Source: an uncultured Clostridia bacterium (GTDB lineage Bacteria; Bacillota; Clostridia; Christensenellales; Borkfalkiaceae). From it: a stretch of 64,000 nt of DNA. The stretch's first letter is position 1. Every line of letters begins with the position of its first letter. The notes under the pieces are model-generated. The model had not been told where the DNA came from. It worked only from the letters and a program-made list of their open reading frames with translations, and made no database searches. The position numbers and the translations under genes are program-made. Positions 16,099 through 26,300 of this stretch are shown piece after piece. The stretch covers positions 62,001-126,000 of the forward strand of contig CAKQJE010000004.1 of NCBI GenBank assembly GCA_934247225.1, read 5' to 3'.

Positions 16099-16631
16099 TT
16101 GAATTTTGCAAAAGCGTACACAGCTTTAAGCGAGGCGATAACGTCCGAATTGTCTTTCAGATCTGCCTCGGGATCGATAAATTTCAGATTGAAAGCTATC
16201 TTTACCGTGTTATCGAGAAGAACACGCATGGAAGTCGTCCCTTTGGACGCGTCCATCGCCCCCGCAAGCTTGAAGCACACGGGAACGGTTTTCAGTTTTT
16301 CGTCCGCCCTTTCGGTAAGTCTGTCGCTCATGTCCTTAACGCAACCCGCAAACAGCGTGTAATCCGCGCCCTCCAAAAGCTTTCCGTAGTCCGAAATATT
16401 TTCGACAAACTTCATCTCGTCCGACAAAAATCTGTTTCTTATGGAACAAATTTTTATAAGTACCGCTTGCAGATATTCGTCGTATTCGGAAAGAAGCCCT
16501 CTTTTATCATACTTAAATCCCGGGTCTTTCGAAAATACGTTATCGTAAAGGTCTGTGATGACCTGAACGGCGGAATAATAGCTTTTCTTGGATTTTTCGA
16601 TTAAAATATCAGATCTTGTCTTTTCCATATT
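16080..16631 (-). CDS. Hypothetical cytoplasmic protein between parC and trkA
   Basis: The frame is open well into the end of parC, but the first ATG that does not overlap it is at 16629-16631, giving 183 residues (MEKTRSDILIEKSK...). A weak GAAG precedes it; a TTG start further upstream, near 16745, is possible. The protein is soluble, largely helical and charged, without signal peptide or membrane segment. It sits in a run of same-strand genes from parE to trkH, 30 bases from trkA. No family is recognised. Function unknown. Confidence 0.6.
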   Translation of the reverse strand, partial: NMEKTRSDILIEKSKKSYYSAVQVITDLYDNVFSKDPGFKYDKRGLLSEYDEYLQAVLIKICSIRNRFLSDEMKFVENISDYGKLLEGADYTLFAGCVKDMSDRLTERADEKLKTVPVCFKLAGAMDASKGTTSMRVLLDNTVKIAFNLKFIDPEADLKDNSDVIASLKAVYAFAKFNGISLK

Positions 16632-16749
16632 TTCTTCGTTTTTATTCGGCGCGTACTCTTCCCGAACGTTTTCATCGTTCGGGATCTGAACGTCGTCATT
16701 TAAATCTGTCTTTTCTGCCGAACTGCGTTCCGCTCGTTCGGTCAAAACG

Positions 16750-19194
16750 TTATTTTTTATCTCCGAGCCGAAAAAAGCAGGCAAACTTTGTCCTGAACAT
16801 GCCGAGTTTCGTAACGGGTTTACCCTTAGTCGTTCTGCTCTCGGACGGCAAATCTTCCGAAAGCGCATGCAATATGTTTCCGTCCTCGTCTTCTATAAGA
16901 AGAGTTATGCTCTCCGATTCTTCCTTAGCGACGGCAAGCTTGACGCTTTCCGTGCCGTCGAAACCGATATCTACGAGCCTTACGCCCTTTCTTGCTCTCG
17001 CGGTTTTCGCGATAGTTCCGAGATCTACTTTTTTAAACGTTCCGAAAGAGGTTGCGACTACTACTTCGTAATCGTATTTCCTGCTTATCTGCATCGCGGT
17101 GATAACTTCGTCGCCGTCTTCGATATCCATTCCCTTAACGCCGCTCGCTACTCTGAGCTGTTGCGGGAATTCGTCCGAACAATTAAGGCAATATCCGTTC
17201 TTTGTCGCGAAGAAGAAATCGGATTCGGGGATTTCCTCTTCTATTTTTAAAAGTTCGTCGCCCTCTTTGAGCTTTATAGCCTGAAATACAGGCTTTTTAA
17301 CGTCGTATTCGCTCCACGGCGTAAGTTTGACCATTCCGCCTTTCGTGAAGAAATACAATCTTGTCGTCGGGAAATCACCGTCTTTTGCCGCGTAGAACGC
17401 GACGGGAACTTCGTTCTTATCGCAATTCTTGATAAGCTGATTGAATTTTATTCCGCCGCTCATCGCGCCGCTCGCCTCGGGCAAAGCTTCTGGATCTATC
17501 TTATAGCAATTACCGAAATTGGTAAACGCATAAAGCATATAAGACGTGTCGGTTTCAACCTTGAACGCAAACAATTCGCCTTTTCCGGGCGTAGTATTCT
17601 TCGCGTATTTCTTATATGTAGCGGCTTTAAGCTTTCTAATTACTCCGTTGAGATTATACCCTATTACGATATTTTCAACATAGGACTTCTCCGCCGTTTT
17701 GTCGAAATGAATTTCGTCCGCGGAAGTAACGATAATCGAACGTCTGTCGTCCTTATATTTCTTTCTGATCGCAAAGATTTCCTTTTTAACTACGTCTTTT
17801 TGAAGTTTTTTGCTGTCGAGAATAGCTTGAAGTTCCGCGATAAGTTTTCTGAGATTTTCAAGCTCTTCTTTAAGATTGTTTACTTCGAGTTTCGTAATTC
17901 TCGCAAGTCTCAAATCGAGGATCGCCTGAGCCTGCTTCTCGGAAAGATCGAAAGCGGCTCTCAGATTCGCCTTAGCGGCGGGAGTATCGGGCGAAGTTTT
18001 GATAATTCTGATAACTTCGTCGATATTGGTTACGGCGATAATCAGACCTTCTAAGATATGCGCTCTCTCTTTGGCTTTGTTAAGATCGTATTTCGTTCTT
18101 CTTACGACGATGTTTATCTGATAATCGACGTAATATTTTATTATTTCGAGAAGTCCCATAAGCTTCGGCTTGCCGTCCGCTATGGCGACCATATTTATTC
18201 CGTAAGTACACTGCAACTGAGTGTATTTGAACAAGAAATCGAGAATTTGCTGCGGATTATAATCTTTCTTTACCCTTATAACCGCTCTCATACCCGATCT
18301 GTCGGATTCGTCCGCTATATCGGAAATTCCCGCTAAGGCGTCTTTGTTTTCTTCCTGCAAATCGGCAATCTTTTTAAGAAGCTGAGCCTTGTTTACCTGA
18401 TAAGGAAGCTCGGTGATGACAATGTTCTTTTTCTTGCCTTCCGATTCCTCTATGTTTATCTTCGCTCTGAGCGTTATTTTGCCTTTGCCCGTCTCGTAAG
18501 CGTTGCGAAGTTCCGTTCCCGCGATTATATATCCGCCCGTCGGGAAATCGGGACCTCTGACGATCTTCATCATATCGTCGAGACTTATTTTCGGGTCGTT
18601 AAGATACGCAACAACGCCGTCGATAACTTCCGCGAGGTTGTGCGTCGGAATATTCGTCGCAAGACCTACCGCTATACCCGTCGCGCCGTTTACGAGAAGG
18701 TTCGGAAATCTTCCCGGAAGCGTATCGGGTTCTTTAAGCGAGTCGTCGAAGTTGAGCGACCAATTTACGGTGTCTTTATCGATATCGGTCAAAAGCTCTA
18801 AGGCAAGCTGTTGAAGTCTTACCTCGGTATATCTCATTGCAGCCGCACTGTCGCCGTCGATGGAACCGAAGTTTCCGTGACCGTCTACGAGCGTGTTTCT
18901 CATATTGTACGGCTGAGCGAGACGAACCATCGCGTCGTAAACCGAACTGTCGCCGTGCGGGTGGTATTTCGCAAGGCAGTCGCCGACTACTCTCGCACTC
19001 TTTTTATATCCCTTATCGGGAGTCATTCCCTGCTCGTACATCGAATAGAGAATTCTTCTCTGAACGGGTTTAAGTCCGTCCTCTACTCTCGGCAACGCTC
19101 TGTCTAATATAACGTATTCCGCATACGGAATCATCGAATTATGGAGGACGTCCTCAAGCGGGCTTGTGATTATCGAGTCTTTATTTTCAGACAT
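16750..19194 (-). CDS. parC: DNA topoisomerase IV/gyrase subunit A
   Basis: This 814-residue breakage-reunion subunit of a type IIA topoisomerase cuts and rejoins DNA to control supercoiling and unlink chromosomes. The catalytic Tyr is at 122 in AAMRYTEVRL, in the same number as E. coli GyrA. The quinolone-region residues Ser83 and Asp87 (HPHGDSSVYDA) are the drug-sensitive forms. The C-terminal beta-pinwheel lacks an evident QRRGGKG GyrA box, which favours ParC over GyrA, but the call between the two is not certain. It follows the B subunit by 19 bases. Confidence 0.9.
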   Translation of the reverse strand: MSENKDSIITSPLEDVLHNSMIPYAEYVILDRALPRVEDGLKPVQRRILYSMYEQGMTPDKGYKKSARVVGDCLAKYHPHGDSSVYDAMVRLAQPYNMRNTLVDGHGNFGSIDGDSAAAMRYTEVRLQQLALELLTDIDKDTVNWSLNFDDSLKEPDTLPGRFPNLLVNGATGIAVGLATNIPTHNLAEVIDGVVAYLNDPKISLDDMMKIVRGPDFPTGGYIIAGTELRNAYETGKGKITLRAKINIEESEGKKKNIVITELPYQVNKAQLLKKIADLQEENKDALAGISDIADESDRSGMRAVIRVKKDYNPQQILDFLFKYTQLQCTYGINMVAIADGKPKLMGLLEIIKYYVDYQINIVVRRTKYDLNKAKERAHILEGLIIAVTNIDEVIRIIKTSPDTPAAKANLRAAFDLSEKQAQAILDLRLARITKLEVNNLKEELENLRKLIAELQAILDSKKLQKDVVKKEIFAIRKKYKDDRRSIIVTSADEIHFDKTAEKSYVENIVIGYNLNGVIRKLKAATYKKYAKNTTPGKGELFAFKVETDTSYMLYAFTNFGNCYKIDPEALPEASGAMSGGIKFNQLIKNCDKNEVPVAFYAAKDGDFPTTRLYFFTKGGMVKLTPWSEYDVKKPVFQAIKLKEGDELLKIEEEIPESDFFFATKNGYCLNCSDEFPQQLRVASGVKGMDIEDGDEVITAMQISRKYDYEVVVATSFGTFKKVDLGTIAKTARARKGVRLVDIGFDGTESVKLAVAKEESESITLLIEDEDGNILHALSEDLPSESRTTKGKPVTKLGMFRTKFACFFRLGDKK

Positions 19195-19213
19195 TTATTT
19201 TATCCTCCTTAAA

Positions 19214-21172
19214 TTAAACGTTTACCTTGCTCATAAAGGTATCTTCTTTATTGAAATCAGCGTGTTCGGCGATATAAGCTTTTCTTCCGTCTATATCGTC
19301 GCCCATAAGCGTTGTGATGAGCTTTTCCGCTTCCGCCGCGTCTTCTATCGTCACCTGCATCAGAACTCTCTTCTGCGGGTCCATAGTCGTGTCCCAAAGC
19401 TGCTCGGGGTTCATTTCGCCGAGACCTTTGTATCTTTGAAGCTGATAGCCTCTGCCGACTTTGTCGATTGCTTTTTGCAGTTCGCTGTCATCGTAAGCGT
19501 ACTCTATTATATCTTTCTTGTAAACCTTGTATAACGGCGGCATTCCTATGTAAACGTGTCCTTCCTGGATAAGGGGTTTCATATAACGGAAGAAGAATGT
19601 AAGGAGTATGGCTCTTATGTGCGCGCCGTCCTGGTCGGCATCGGAAAGGATAATTACTTTATAATAGTTAAGATTGGCTAAATTGAAATCGTTGCCGATA
19701 CCCGTTCCGAGCGCGCTTATTATCGTTCTTATTTCTTCGTTTTTAAGAACTTCTTCTATTCTCTTCTTTTCGGCGTTAAGCGGTTTTCCTCTGAGCGGTA
19801 AAATCGCCTGATGCTGTCTGTCTCTGCCCTGCTTCGCGCTTCCGCCTGCGGAGTCGCCCTCGACTATAAATACTTCGTTGAATTCGGCCTTTCTGCTCGA
19901 ACAGGAAGCAAGTTTACCGATAAGTTTCGCGGAATCCGCGCCGTTTTTGGCTCTCGCGACTTCTTTCGCGTGTCTCGCGGCGTTTCTTGCCTTGGCAGCG
20001 CCGACCGCCTTTTTAATCATCGCGTCGAAAACGGGCTTGTTTTTCTTGTTTCTTACAAGCGCGTCAAGTTCTTCTATCGTTGCCGATTCAACCGCGGCTT
20101 TCGCTTCGGGGTTGCCAAGCTTGGTCTTCGTCTGACCTTCGAATTCGACGTTTTTCATCTTTACGGAAATAATAGCCGTCATTCCCTCGCGGAAATCGTC
20201 GCCCGTAAAGACAATGTCTTTCTCTTTAACGAGATTGTTCGCTTTTGCGTAATCGTTCAATATTTTCGTAACGCCCGATTTGAAACCTACTTCGTGAGTA
20301 CCGCCCTCGGGAGTCGGAATATTGTTTACAAAAGAAAAGACGCTTTCGGTGTAACTGTCGGTATGCTGAATGGCAAATTCTATTAAAATACCGTCTTTTT
20401 CCGTTTTTGCATATACCGGAAGGTCGTAAAGTTTGGTTTTGCCTTCGTTCAGATACAAAACGTAATCGACGAGACCTCCGTCGTATTTGAAGGTTTTGTT
20501 ATAGAATTTTTCGTCGTCGCGAAGATCGGTAAGTTTTATCGTTATCCCCTTATTTAAGAATGCGAGTTCTCTCAGACGCTTAGCGATCGTTTCAAGGCTG
20601 AATTCAACCGTTTCGAAAACCTCTTTGTCGGGTTTAAAACGAACAAAAGATCCGTGCTTGTCCGTCTTGATTTTTGTATTTTGAAGCGGAGCTTCGGGTT
20701 CGCCCGATATGGTTTTTTTACGGGTTTTATCGTAATAACTGTGGAATCTCATCTTGTAAATCGTTTTATTGTAAACTTCCACTTCGAGCCATTCCGACAA
20801 AGCGTTCGTAACCGACGCGCCTACGCCGTGCAAACCGCCGGAAAAGTTGTAATTCGAATCGTTAAACTTACCGCCTGCGTGAAGCTGGGTGAATACGACC
20901 TGCACGCCCGAAACGCCCGCCTGCTTATGAATATCGGTAGGTATGCCTCTTCCGTTATCTTCGACGGAAACACTGCCGTCCTTATACAAAATCACCTCGA
21001 CTTTATCCGCATATCCGTTTGCCGCTTCGTCGATCGCGTTATCGACGATTTCCCACAAAATATGATGCAACCCCTTAGGTCCCGTAGATCCGATATACAT
21101 ACCTGGTCTGACTCTTACGGCTTCGAGACCTTCAAGAATTTTTATATCCTGAGAATTATAATCGTGCGCCAT
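19214..21172 (-). CDS. parE: DNA topoisomerase IV/gyrase subunit B
   Basis: The 652-residue ATPase subunit has the GHKL ATP site (EIVDNAIDEAANG near residue 42, NGRGIPTDIH near 78, GGLHGVGASVTNALS near 112) and the TOPRIM domain (EGDSAGGSAKQGRD near 430, ILSDADQDGAHIR near 505). The final KRYKGLGEMNPEQLWDTTMD is typical of the family. With subunit A it forms the A2B2 enzyme. GGAGG sits 6 bases before the ATG. Length suits Gram-positive GyrB or ParE; gene order B then A is shared by both pairs. Confidence 0.92.
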   Translation of the reverse strand: MAHDYNSQDIKILEGLEAVRVRPGMYIGSTGPKGLHHILWEIVDNAIDEAANGYADKVEVILYKDGSVSVEDNGRGIPTDIHKQAGVSGVQVVFTQLHAGGKFNDSNYNFSGGLHGVGASVTNALSEWLEVEVYNKTIYKMRFHSYYDKTRKKTISGEPEAPLQNTKIKTDKHGSFVRFKPDKEVFETVEFSLETIAKRLRELAFLNKGITIKLTDLRDDEKFYNKTFKYDGGLVDYVLYLNEGKTKLYDLPVYAKTEKDGILIEFAIQHTDSYTESVFSFVNNIPTPEGGTHEVGFKSGVTKILNDYAKANNLVKEKDIVFTGDDFREGMTAIISVKMKNVEFEGQTKTKLGNPEAKAAVESATIEELDALVRNKKNKPVFDAMIKKAVGAAKARNAARHAKEVARAKNGADSAKLIGKLASCSSRKAEFNEVFIVEGDSAGGSAKQGRDRQHQAILPLRGKPLNAEKKRIEEVLKNEEIRTIISALGTGIGNDFNLANLNYYKVIILSDADQDGAHIRAILLTFFFRYMKPLIQEGHVYIGMPPLYKVYKKDIIEYAYDDSELQKAIDKVGRGYQLQRYKGLGEMNPEQLWDTTMDPQKRVLMQVTIEDAAEAEKLITTLMGDDIDGRKAYIAEHADFNKEDTFMSKVNV

Positions 21173-21217
21173 TCTTTCCTCCGATCGGGCATACAGCCCA
21201 TTGTATACATTATTTCT

Positions 21218-21246
21218 ATTGTATCATAAAAAAATTTTTTTTTCAA
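21218..21246 (-). promoter_or_regulatory. Promoter of the parE-parC operon
   Basis: On the minus strand TTGAAA (21241-21246) and TACAAT (21218-21223) are 17 bases apart, with an A/T-tract spacer, 46 bases upstream of parE. Confidence 0.7.
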
Positions 21247-21278
21247 GCTATTATCAGGTTATACAATAATGATAAATC

Positions 21279-21310
21279 AAAAAAAACGACCTCGGTTTAA
21301 CCCGAAGTCG
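21279..21310 (-). terminator. Terminator after the GH78-like gene
   Basis: A 10-base stem CGACTTCGGG with ACCGAGGTCG closes a TTAA loop and is followed by eight T on the minus strand. Confidence 0.9.
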
Positions 21311-21316
21311 CAAATA

Positions 21317-22927
21317 TCATAATATTTTCACTTTGATCTCTTCCGGAGCTTCTACTTTCGTCTCCGTTTTTCCGTTTTTGAGTTCTGCCGTAATCTTAAC
21401 TTTACCCTTTGCCGTCGGGTATACAGCTTCGATTTTTTTAAGCCCGCAAAGGTCGGGTTTAACAATCAATTCTCCTCCGCCCGTTCCGACTTCCGTTACG
21501 CCGACGATATGTCTCATAATAAACGGAATAACCCCGCTCGACCAACCGTGACAGAAACTGTGACGAAGTTCTTTATAACAAAACGCGCCGTAATCGGCGT
21601 GAACGTCCTTTTTGTCCGCCGTCGGAATTTCGTCTATTCTTCCCGCGCCTTCCGCCCAGGAGACGTCGAAATCTTCCCAGAAAGTCGTTGCGCCGAGAGC
21701 AAGCATTTTGCCGTAATACTCTTTCATCATTTTAAGAGCTTCTCTTCCGCGTCCTTTTTCGGAAATCGATTTGAAAAGGTAATAAGACATAAACGTCGAA
21801 AGACCTTTCGCTCCGCCGTCGAGTATCAGATTAACGTCGTTTTCGTTTCCTATTCCGACGATAAGTCTCAAAGCGGAAATTTGTTTAAATTTCCTTACAA
21901 TATAAGTGATTTTGGAAAGTTTTACGAGAGACGTAACCGCAACTTCCCCGTCTTCTCCAAGAACCTCGAAAAGCTCTTTCGCACATTTGAAGCACCAAAT
22001 GAAAAGCGCGTGAACGCCTGCGTATTCGTCCGCGGCTTTAACCGTTTCGCTCTCGTTTTGCGGATGAGTCGGCCAATCGACGAAATTCGAATCGAGCGTC
22101 GTTCTTCCGTCGTCGGTGACATATCCGGCTATCTGACGCGTTACCCCGACGAGGTAATCTCTCATATCTTTCAGAAACTCTTTATCGCCCGTTCTGAAAT
22201 AATAATCTCTTAAATTGATTACCCACCAGAGAGAGTACGTCGGCATACGATTTATCCATCCGGGAAGTTCGGTTTGATCCTTGACGAACTCTATCGAATT
22301 TTTTATGAATGTCGTATCCGAAAAAAGACAATCCGACGCCATCTGCTCGGGGTGGATATCGCCTATCCACACAAGCCTGTCTCTCTTCACTCCGTCCCAG
22401 ATCATATCGTTGTGTATGCAAAGACGAAGGGTGTACGCCGCAGTGTCGAAAATCTCGTTTACAAGCTCGTCGTCGCACTTAAACGAACCGTCGAACGGCT
22501 TGCCGTAAACGTCGCTTTGACAAACGACGCTTTTAACCTGTAAAGTCGTATCGTCCGAAACGTCTATTCTCGCAAAGCGGAAGCCGCTGTTCATAAAGAG
22601 CTGATCGCTGAAATTGGGAACGAAAAAATTCCAGTCTCTCGTGGAATGGTCGTTCGTGGCGTTTCTCTCCCCTATATCGTGGCACACTTCCGAAACAGAC
22701 TCACCGAGACGAACTCTTATATTGCCCGAGCCTTCGGTTGTGTAGCTCAGAAATCTGAGACTGCCGGAAAGCTCTTTCCCGAAATCGAGAATGATATGCG
22801 AGCCGCTGTGAAACACGGCAAGATCTTTTTCGTTAAGCCCTATTTGCAAAACCTTTGTTTTTAGTAAATTATCGGCATTATCCACGCCGTGTTCGTCGAT
22901 TATGCGGACAGGAAAAATATTTTCCAT
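21317..22927 (-). CDS. Alpha-L-rhamnosidase-like glycosidase (GH78-like)
   Basis: This 536-residue protein without signal peptide is probably cytoplasmic. An N-terminal beta-sandwich (residues 1-150) holds the RVRLGESVSE segment seen in rhamnosidases. It is followed by the six-hairpin barrel with DMIWDGVKRDRLVWIGDIHP near residue 197, the GH78 general-acid region. FVDWPTHPQNESE and YGAFCYKELRHSFCHGWSSG further along fit the barrel, and a beta-sandwich closes the protein. It should hydrolyse terminal alpha-L-rhamnose from imported oligosaccharides. At 536 residues it is shorter than most GH78 enzymes, so activity on another sugar is possible. It lies 3 bases downstream of the M3 peptidase gene. 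Confidence 0.82.
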   Translation of the reverse strand: MENIFPVRIIDEHGVDNADNLLKTKVLQIGLNEKDLAVFHSGSHIILDFGKELSGSLRFLSYTTEGSGNIRVRLGESVSEVCHDIGERNATNDHSTRDWNFFVPNFSDQLFMNSGFRFARIDVSDDTTLQVKSVVCQSDVYGKPFDGSFKCDDELVNEIFDTAAYTLRLCIHNDMIWDGVKRDRLVWIGDIHPEQMASDCLFSDTTFIKNSIEFVKDQTELPGWINRMPTYSLWWVINLRDYYFRTGDKEFLKDMRDYLVGVTRQIAGYVTDDGRTTLDSNFVDWPTHPQNESETVKAADEYAGVHALFIWCFKCAKELFEVLGEDGEVAVTSLVKLSKITYIVRKFKQISALRLIVGIGNENDVNLILDGGAKGLSTFMSYYLFKSISEKGRGREALKMMKEYYGKMLALGATTFWEDFDVSWAEGAGRIDEIPTADKKDVHADYGAFCYKELRHSFCHGWSSGVIPFIMRHIVGVTEVGTGGGELIVKPDLCGLKKIEAVYPTAKGKVKITAELKNGKTETKVEAPEEIKVKIL

Positions 22928-22930
22928 CGT

Positions 22931-24646
22931 TTACCCCCGTTTCATATTTTCGATCTGAGACATAAGTATATCTTCGGCGTAAGAAACAGCCTTTTTAACG
23001 CTTCCCTTTTCGAACGGTATCGAAAGATTTGCGTATCTTAAAGTATCTTTATAACCGAGACTTCCTCCGACTTTGCAAAGATTAAGATAATCTTTCCACG
23101 CGGAAATTTTGTCCTCGTTCATTTTCTTTTTGAATTCCATCGCGCCCATAGTCGTGAGCGTGTAATTTATATAGTAAAACGGATAAAGGAAGATATGGAT
23201 TTTATGATACCACCAGCCGCCTTTCGCAAAGAATTCTATATCTCCGTAATCTCTCCACGGCATATATTTTTCTTCGAGTTTTTTCCATTCCGTCGTTCTT
23301 TCCTTGGGCGTAAGCTCGGGATGAGCGTAAACTATATGCTGATATTCGTCCACGGCAACTCCGAACGGAACGAAAGTAAGCGCTTCCTGTAAATGCGCGA
23401 ATCTGAATTTATCCGCTTTGTCTCCGAAAAACTTTTCCGCGTAAGGATAGGCGAACTGCTCCATACTCATGGAATGAATTTCGGCAATATCGGTAGACTC
23501 GGAATAATAAGCCGAAATCGGCTGATTTCTCATCGCTTCGTAGCCCGCAAAAGCATGCCCCATCTCGTGTGTTAAAACATCGACGTCCGCCGTCGTCTGA
23601 TTGAAACACGAAAAAACAAACGGAGCTTTGAGCGTGTTTATGGACGTCATATAGCCCGTAGATGCCTTGCGCGGTCTGTTCTTGACGTCGAGAAGCTCGT
23701 GATCGAGCATAAAATCGATAAACTCACCCGTTTCCTTGCTCATATCGCGATACATTTCGCGGGCTTTTTCGATAAGAAAATCATCGTCGCCGACAGGCTT
23801 TGCGTTTCCGTCCTCGAAAATAAACTTTTCGTCGTAAGCCATAACTTTTTCTACGCCCGTTCTCTCCGCCTGAGCCTTATAAAGCTTCGCGCAGAACGGA
23901 ACGAGTTCTTCTCTCACCTGCTCGCGGAAAGACGCGACGTCTTTTTCGTCGTAATCCGTTCTGCCCTGCCTCATATATCCGAGAGGAATGTAATTGTCAA
24001 ACCCAAGGTTCGCCGCCTGCGCGTTTCTGTTTTTTATAAGCTCGTCCCAGATTTCTTCGAAACGATTTACATTAGCTTCGTAGAACCCGGAATAAGCCTT
24101 GTAAGCGTCGTGACGGGTTTTTCTGTCCGGACTTTCAAAATAGCTCATTATTCCGTACAGATTGAGATTCTTACCGTCGAACGGAATACTTGCCGAAGCT
24201 ATAATCTTCTCGTACTCGTCACAAAGTCTCGCCTCTTTCTGTAAAAGCGGAATATTTTTCTCCGAATACGATTTTTTCCTTAATTCAAGATCGGAGAACA
24301 TAGCGTTTCCGAATTCTTTTGTAAAGTCGTTTTTGAATTTTCCTTCGTACATAGCGTTTGCGAATTCCATATACGCGGCTTCGTATTCGGGAGATTTTTC
24401 GTTGATATACTCGTTTTCCTTATCGTAAAACTCGTCTCCCGTATCGATCGTGTGGCGAATAGAAGCGATCGTCGCCATATCGGAAAGTTCGCACTCCGCT
24501 TTATCGAATTCGAGATACGCACGCTTCGCCTCTTCGTACGAAGTCGCGTTTTTTATTTTCAAAGCGTACTCTTTCGCTTTTTTCTCCATCGAATCGAAAT
24601 CGGGACGAACATATTCAATCGTTCCGAATTTAAAATCTTTTTCCAT
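22931..24646 (-). CDS. M3 family oligoendopeptidase (PepF-like)
   Basis: The 571-residue cytoplasmic zinc peptidase trims short peptides. The active-site HEMGH is at residues 360-364 (DVLTHEMGHAFAGYEA), followed by ESTDIAEIHSMSMEQF about 24 residues later with the third zinc ligand. The all-helical N-terminal half is typical of oligoendopeptidase F relatives. Start at a single clear ATG; no signal peptide. Confidence 0.92.
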   Translation of the reverse strand: MEKDFKFGTIEYVRPDFDSMEKKAKEYALKIKNATSYEEAKRAYLEFDKAECELSDMATIASIRHTIDTGDEFYDKENEYINEKSPEYEAAYMEFANAMYEGKFKNDFTKEFGNAMFSDLELRKKSYSEKNIPLLQKEARLCDEYEKIIASASIPFDGKNLNLYGIMSYFESPDRKTRHDAYKAYSGFYEANVNRFEEIWDELIKNRNAQAANLGFDNYIPLGYMRQGRTDYDEKDVASFREQVREELVPFCAKLYKAQAERTGVEKVMAYDEKFIFEDGNAKPVGDDDFLIEKAREMYRDMSKETGEFIDFMLDHELLDVKNRPRKASTGYMTSINTLKAPFVFSCFNQTTADVDVLTHEMGHAFAGYEAMRNQPISAYYSESTDIAEIHSMSMEQFAYPYAEKFFGDKADKFRFAHLQEALTFVPFGVAVDEYQHIVYAHPELTPKERTTEWKKLEEKYMPWRDYGDIEFFAKGGWWYHKIHIFLYPFYYINYTLTTMGAMEFKKKMNEDKISAWKDYLNLCKVGGSLGYKDTLRYANLSIPFEKGSVKKAVSYAEDILMSQIENMKRG

Positions 24647-24672
24647 AACTCACCTTTGTCTGTTACCTAAAA

Positions 24673-24694
24673 GCGGAGCGACGAAACGCTCCGC
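24673..24694 (-). terminator. Terminator after lysyl-tRNA synthetase
   Basis: A perfect 8-base stem GCGGAGCG/CGCTCCGC with a 6-base loop is followed by a short TTTTAGG tail on the minus strand, 35 bases past the lysS stop. Confidence 0.65.
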
Positions 24695-24728
24695 GTGCTT
24701 TTTATCGATAATGTTTAAAATTTAAGGT

Positions 24729-26300
24729 TTAAAATTTAAGCAAATCGAGATATTTGGATTTATCGATTGCCGAAAGGAATAAATACAGTCTCGGTCCTTT
24801 ATCGGATCCGAACAACAGATTATAAAAAACGGCAAAAAATCTTTGCTGACGCGCCATGTTCTCTTTCTTTGTAAGAGAGGGGTCGTTTATTATTCCGTAA
24901 AGATACTGCTGAATCTCCTGTTCCTTGATATCGTCGTGACTTTCGACGTATTCCGCAAGCTTTTTAACGGCTTCTTTTTCCTCGTCGGAAATACCGTTAT
25001 AATATTCGTCGTTTCTACCGCTTAAAAGCTTGTACATTTTGGAGGGCTGATGCTTGGTTATCCAATTTTTAACTCTGATAAGTCTTTCCTCGTCGCGCTC
25101 GTCGAATTCCACACCGATCTTGGCGAGAATGTCTTTAACCGCCTGCGGATTAAAATCCACGATAGGCGCAACCGAAGCAAGAACACCGAACGGAACTTTG
25201 GCTTTTACGTTTACGCCGTTAATCATGCAAAGATCGTAAACAGACTTGTTATACTCGTCCGCTTCGCCGTTTTTTACCGCTTCGAGACCTTTGTCAAACT
25301 CGCTGTAATGACGAATGATGGTATCATCGAAATTAAACGCGAAAGCGTCAGTCGGAGCATATTTGGCAAAAAGCCATCTCACCATTTCGGGTTCGTACAC
25401 TTCGAGAACGGTTGCAGGCGTTATATTGTTTCCCGTGGAAGAATGCATATCGCCGAGACCCGCGATCGAAAGCCATCCGTACGGCTGGAATTTAGGCGCT
25501 TTTACGCCGTAAATCTCTTTCGCGATATCTTTTGCGACAACATACGATCCCGAAGCCGCGGCGTGATCTATTCCGCCTGGTTCGAAATCGACGCCTTCAA
25601 CACCCCAGCGCATAGGCCAATCGATTTTCCACATGAGCTTAACCATATGGTAATCGCGCAAGTTTACCGTTTCTTCGTTCCCGCAAGCCTTGCATCTGTA
25701 TGTGATTTCTTCCGTTTCTTCGTTATAATCAACAACTTCGGTAAAGTCTTTATTACACTTGGAGCAGTAAACGCTGATAGGATAATAATTTTCCCTCTCG
25801 CCTTCGTCGCTGTCCTGAGTTTTATACTTCATAAGGATATCGTAAATATCCTTTCTTCTCTTCATCGCGGTTAAAATACCTTCGACATATCTTCCCGAAC
25901 GATATTCTTTACCCTGATATCTGTATTCGATATCTATTCCGAGTTCTTTCAAAGACTCTTCGTATTCCTTTTCGTTATATTCCGCATACGACGAGTATTT
26001 GCCGTAAGGATCGGGAATCATACAGTAAGGCATACCGATATATTTTTCAAAATCGGGCGCGATCGCCGCAATGTTTTTGGGAACCTTTCTGAGTCTGTCA
26101 AACTCGTCCCACGAAAGCATCAAAGTGGCTTTTTTGCCTTTTCTTTTAAGTGCTTCGACGACAAAAAGAGGCGTGGCTACGTCTCTGAAATTTCCGATGT
26201 GAACCGAACCCGAGGGACTCGTTCCCGCAACGCATAAAAAATGTTCCTTTCCGGGGTTTTCGCTAATAAGTTCTTCCGCAATTCTCTCTGCCCAATGCAT
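24729..26300 (-). CDS. lysS: Class I lysyl-tRNA synthetase
   Basis: The 523-residue enzyme joins lysine to its tRNA. It is of the class I type, common in archaea and found in only some bacteria. The HIGH-type motif is SPSGSVHIGNFRD (near residue 29), a zinc-finger-like insert holds CSKCNKD and CKACGNE (near residues 175-200), and GLGDMHSSTGNNITP (near 285) takes the place of the KMSKS loop. The C-terminal helical anticodon-binding domain is complete. AAGGAAAG lies upstream of the ATG. No class II enzyme is visible in this window. Confidence 0.93.
   Translation of the reverse strand: MHWAERIAEELISENPGKEHFLCVAGTSPSGSVHIGNFRDVATPLFVVEALKRKGKKATLMLSWDEFDRLRKVPKNIAAIAPDFEKYIGMPYCMIPDPYGKYSSYAEYNEKEYEESLKELGIDIEYRYQGKEYRSGRYVEGILTAMKRRKDIYDILMKYKTQDSDEGERENYYPISVYCSKCNKDFTEVVDYNEETEEITYRCKACGNEETVNLRDYHMVKLMWKIDWPMRWGVEGVDFEPGGIDHAAASGSYVVAKDIAKEIYGVKAPKFQPYGWLSIAGLGDMHSSTGNNITPATVLEVYEPEMVRWLFAKYAPTDAFAFNFDDTIIRHYSEFDKGLEAVKNGEADEYNKSVYDLCMINGVNVKAKVPFGVLASVAPIVDFNPQAVKDILAKIGVEFDERDEERLIRVKNWITKHQPSKMYKLLSGRNDEYYNGISDEEKEAVKKLAEYVESHDDIKEQEIQQYLYGIINDPSLTKKENMARQQRFFAVFYNLLFGSDKGPRLYLFLSAIDKSKYLDLLKF

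Noticed and set aside
19811..20386. Plus-strand frame of 191 codons inside parE
   Set aside because: Antisense shadow with composition unlike a real protein.
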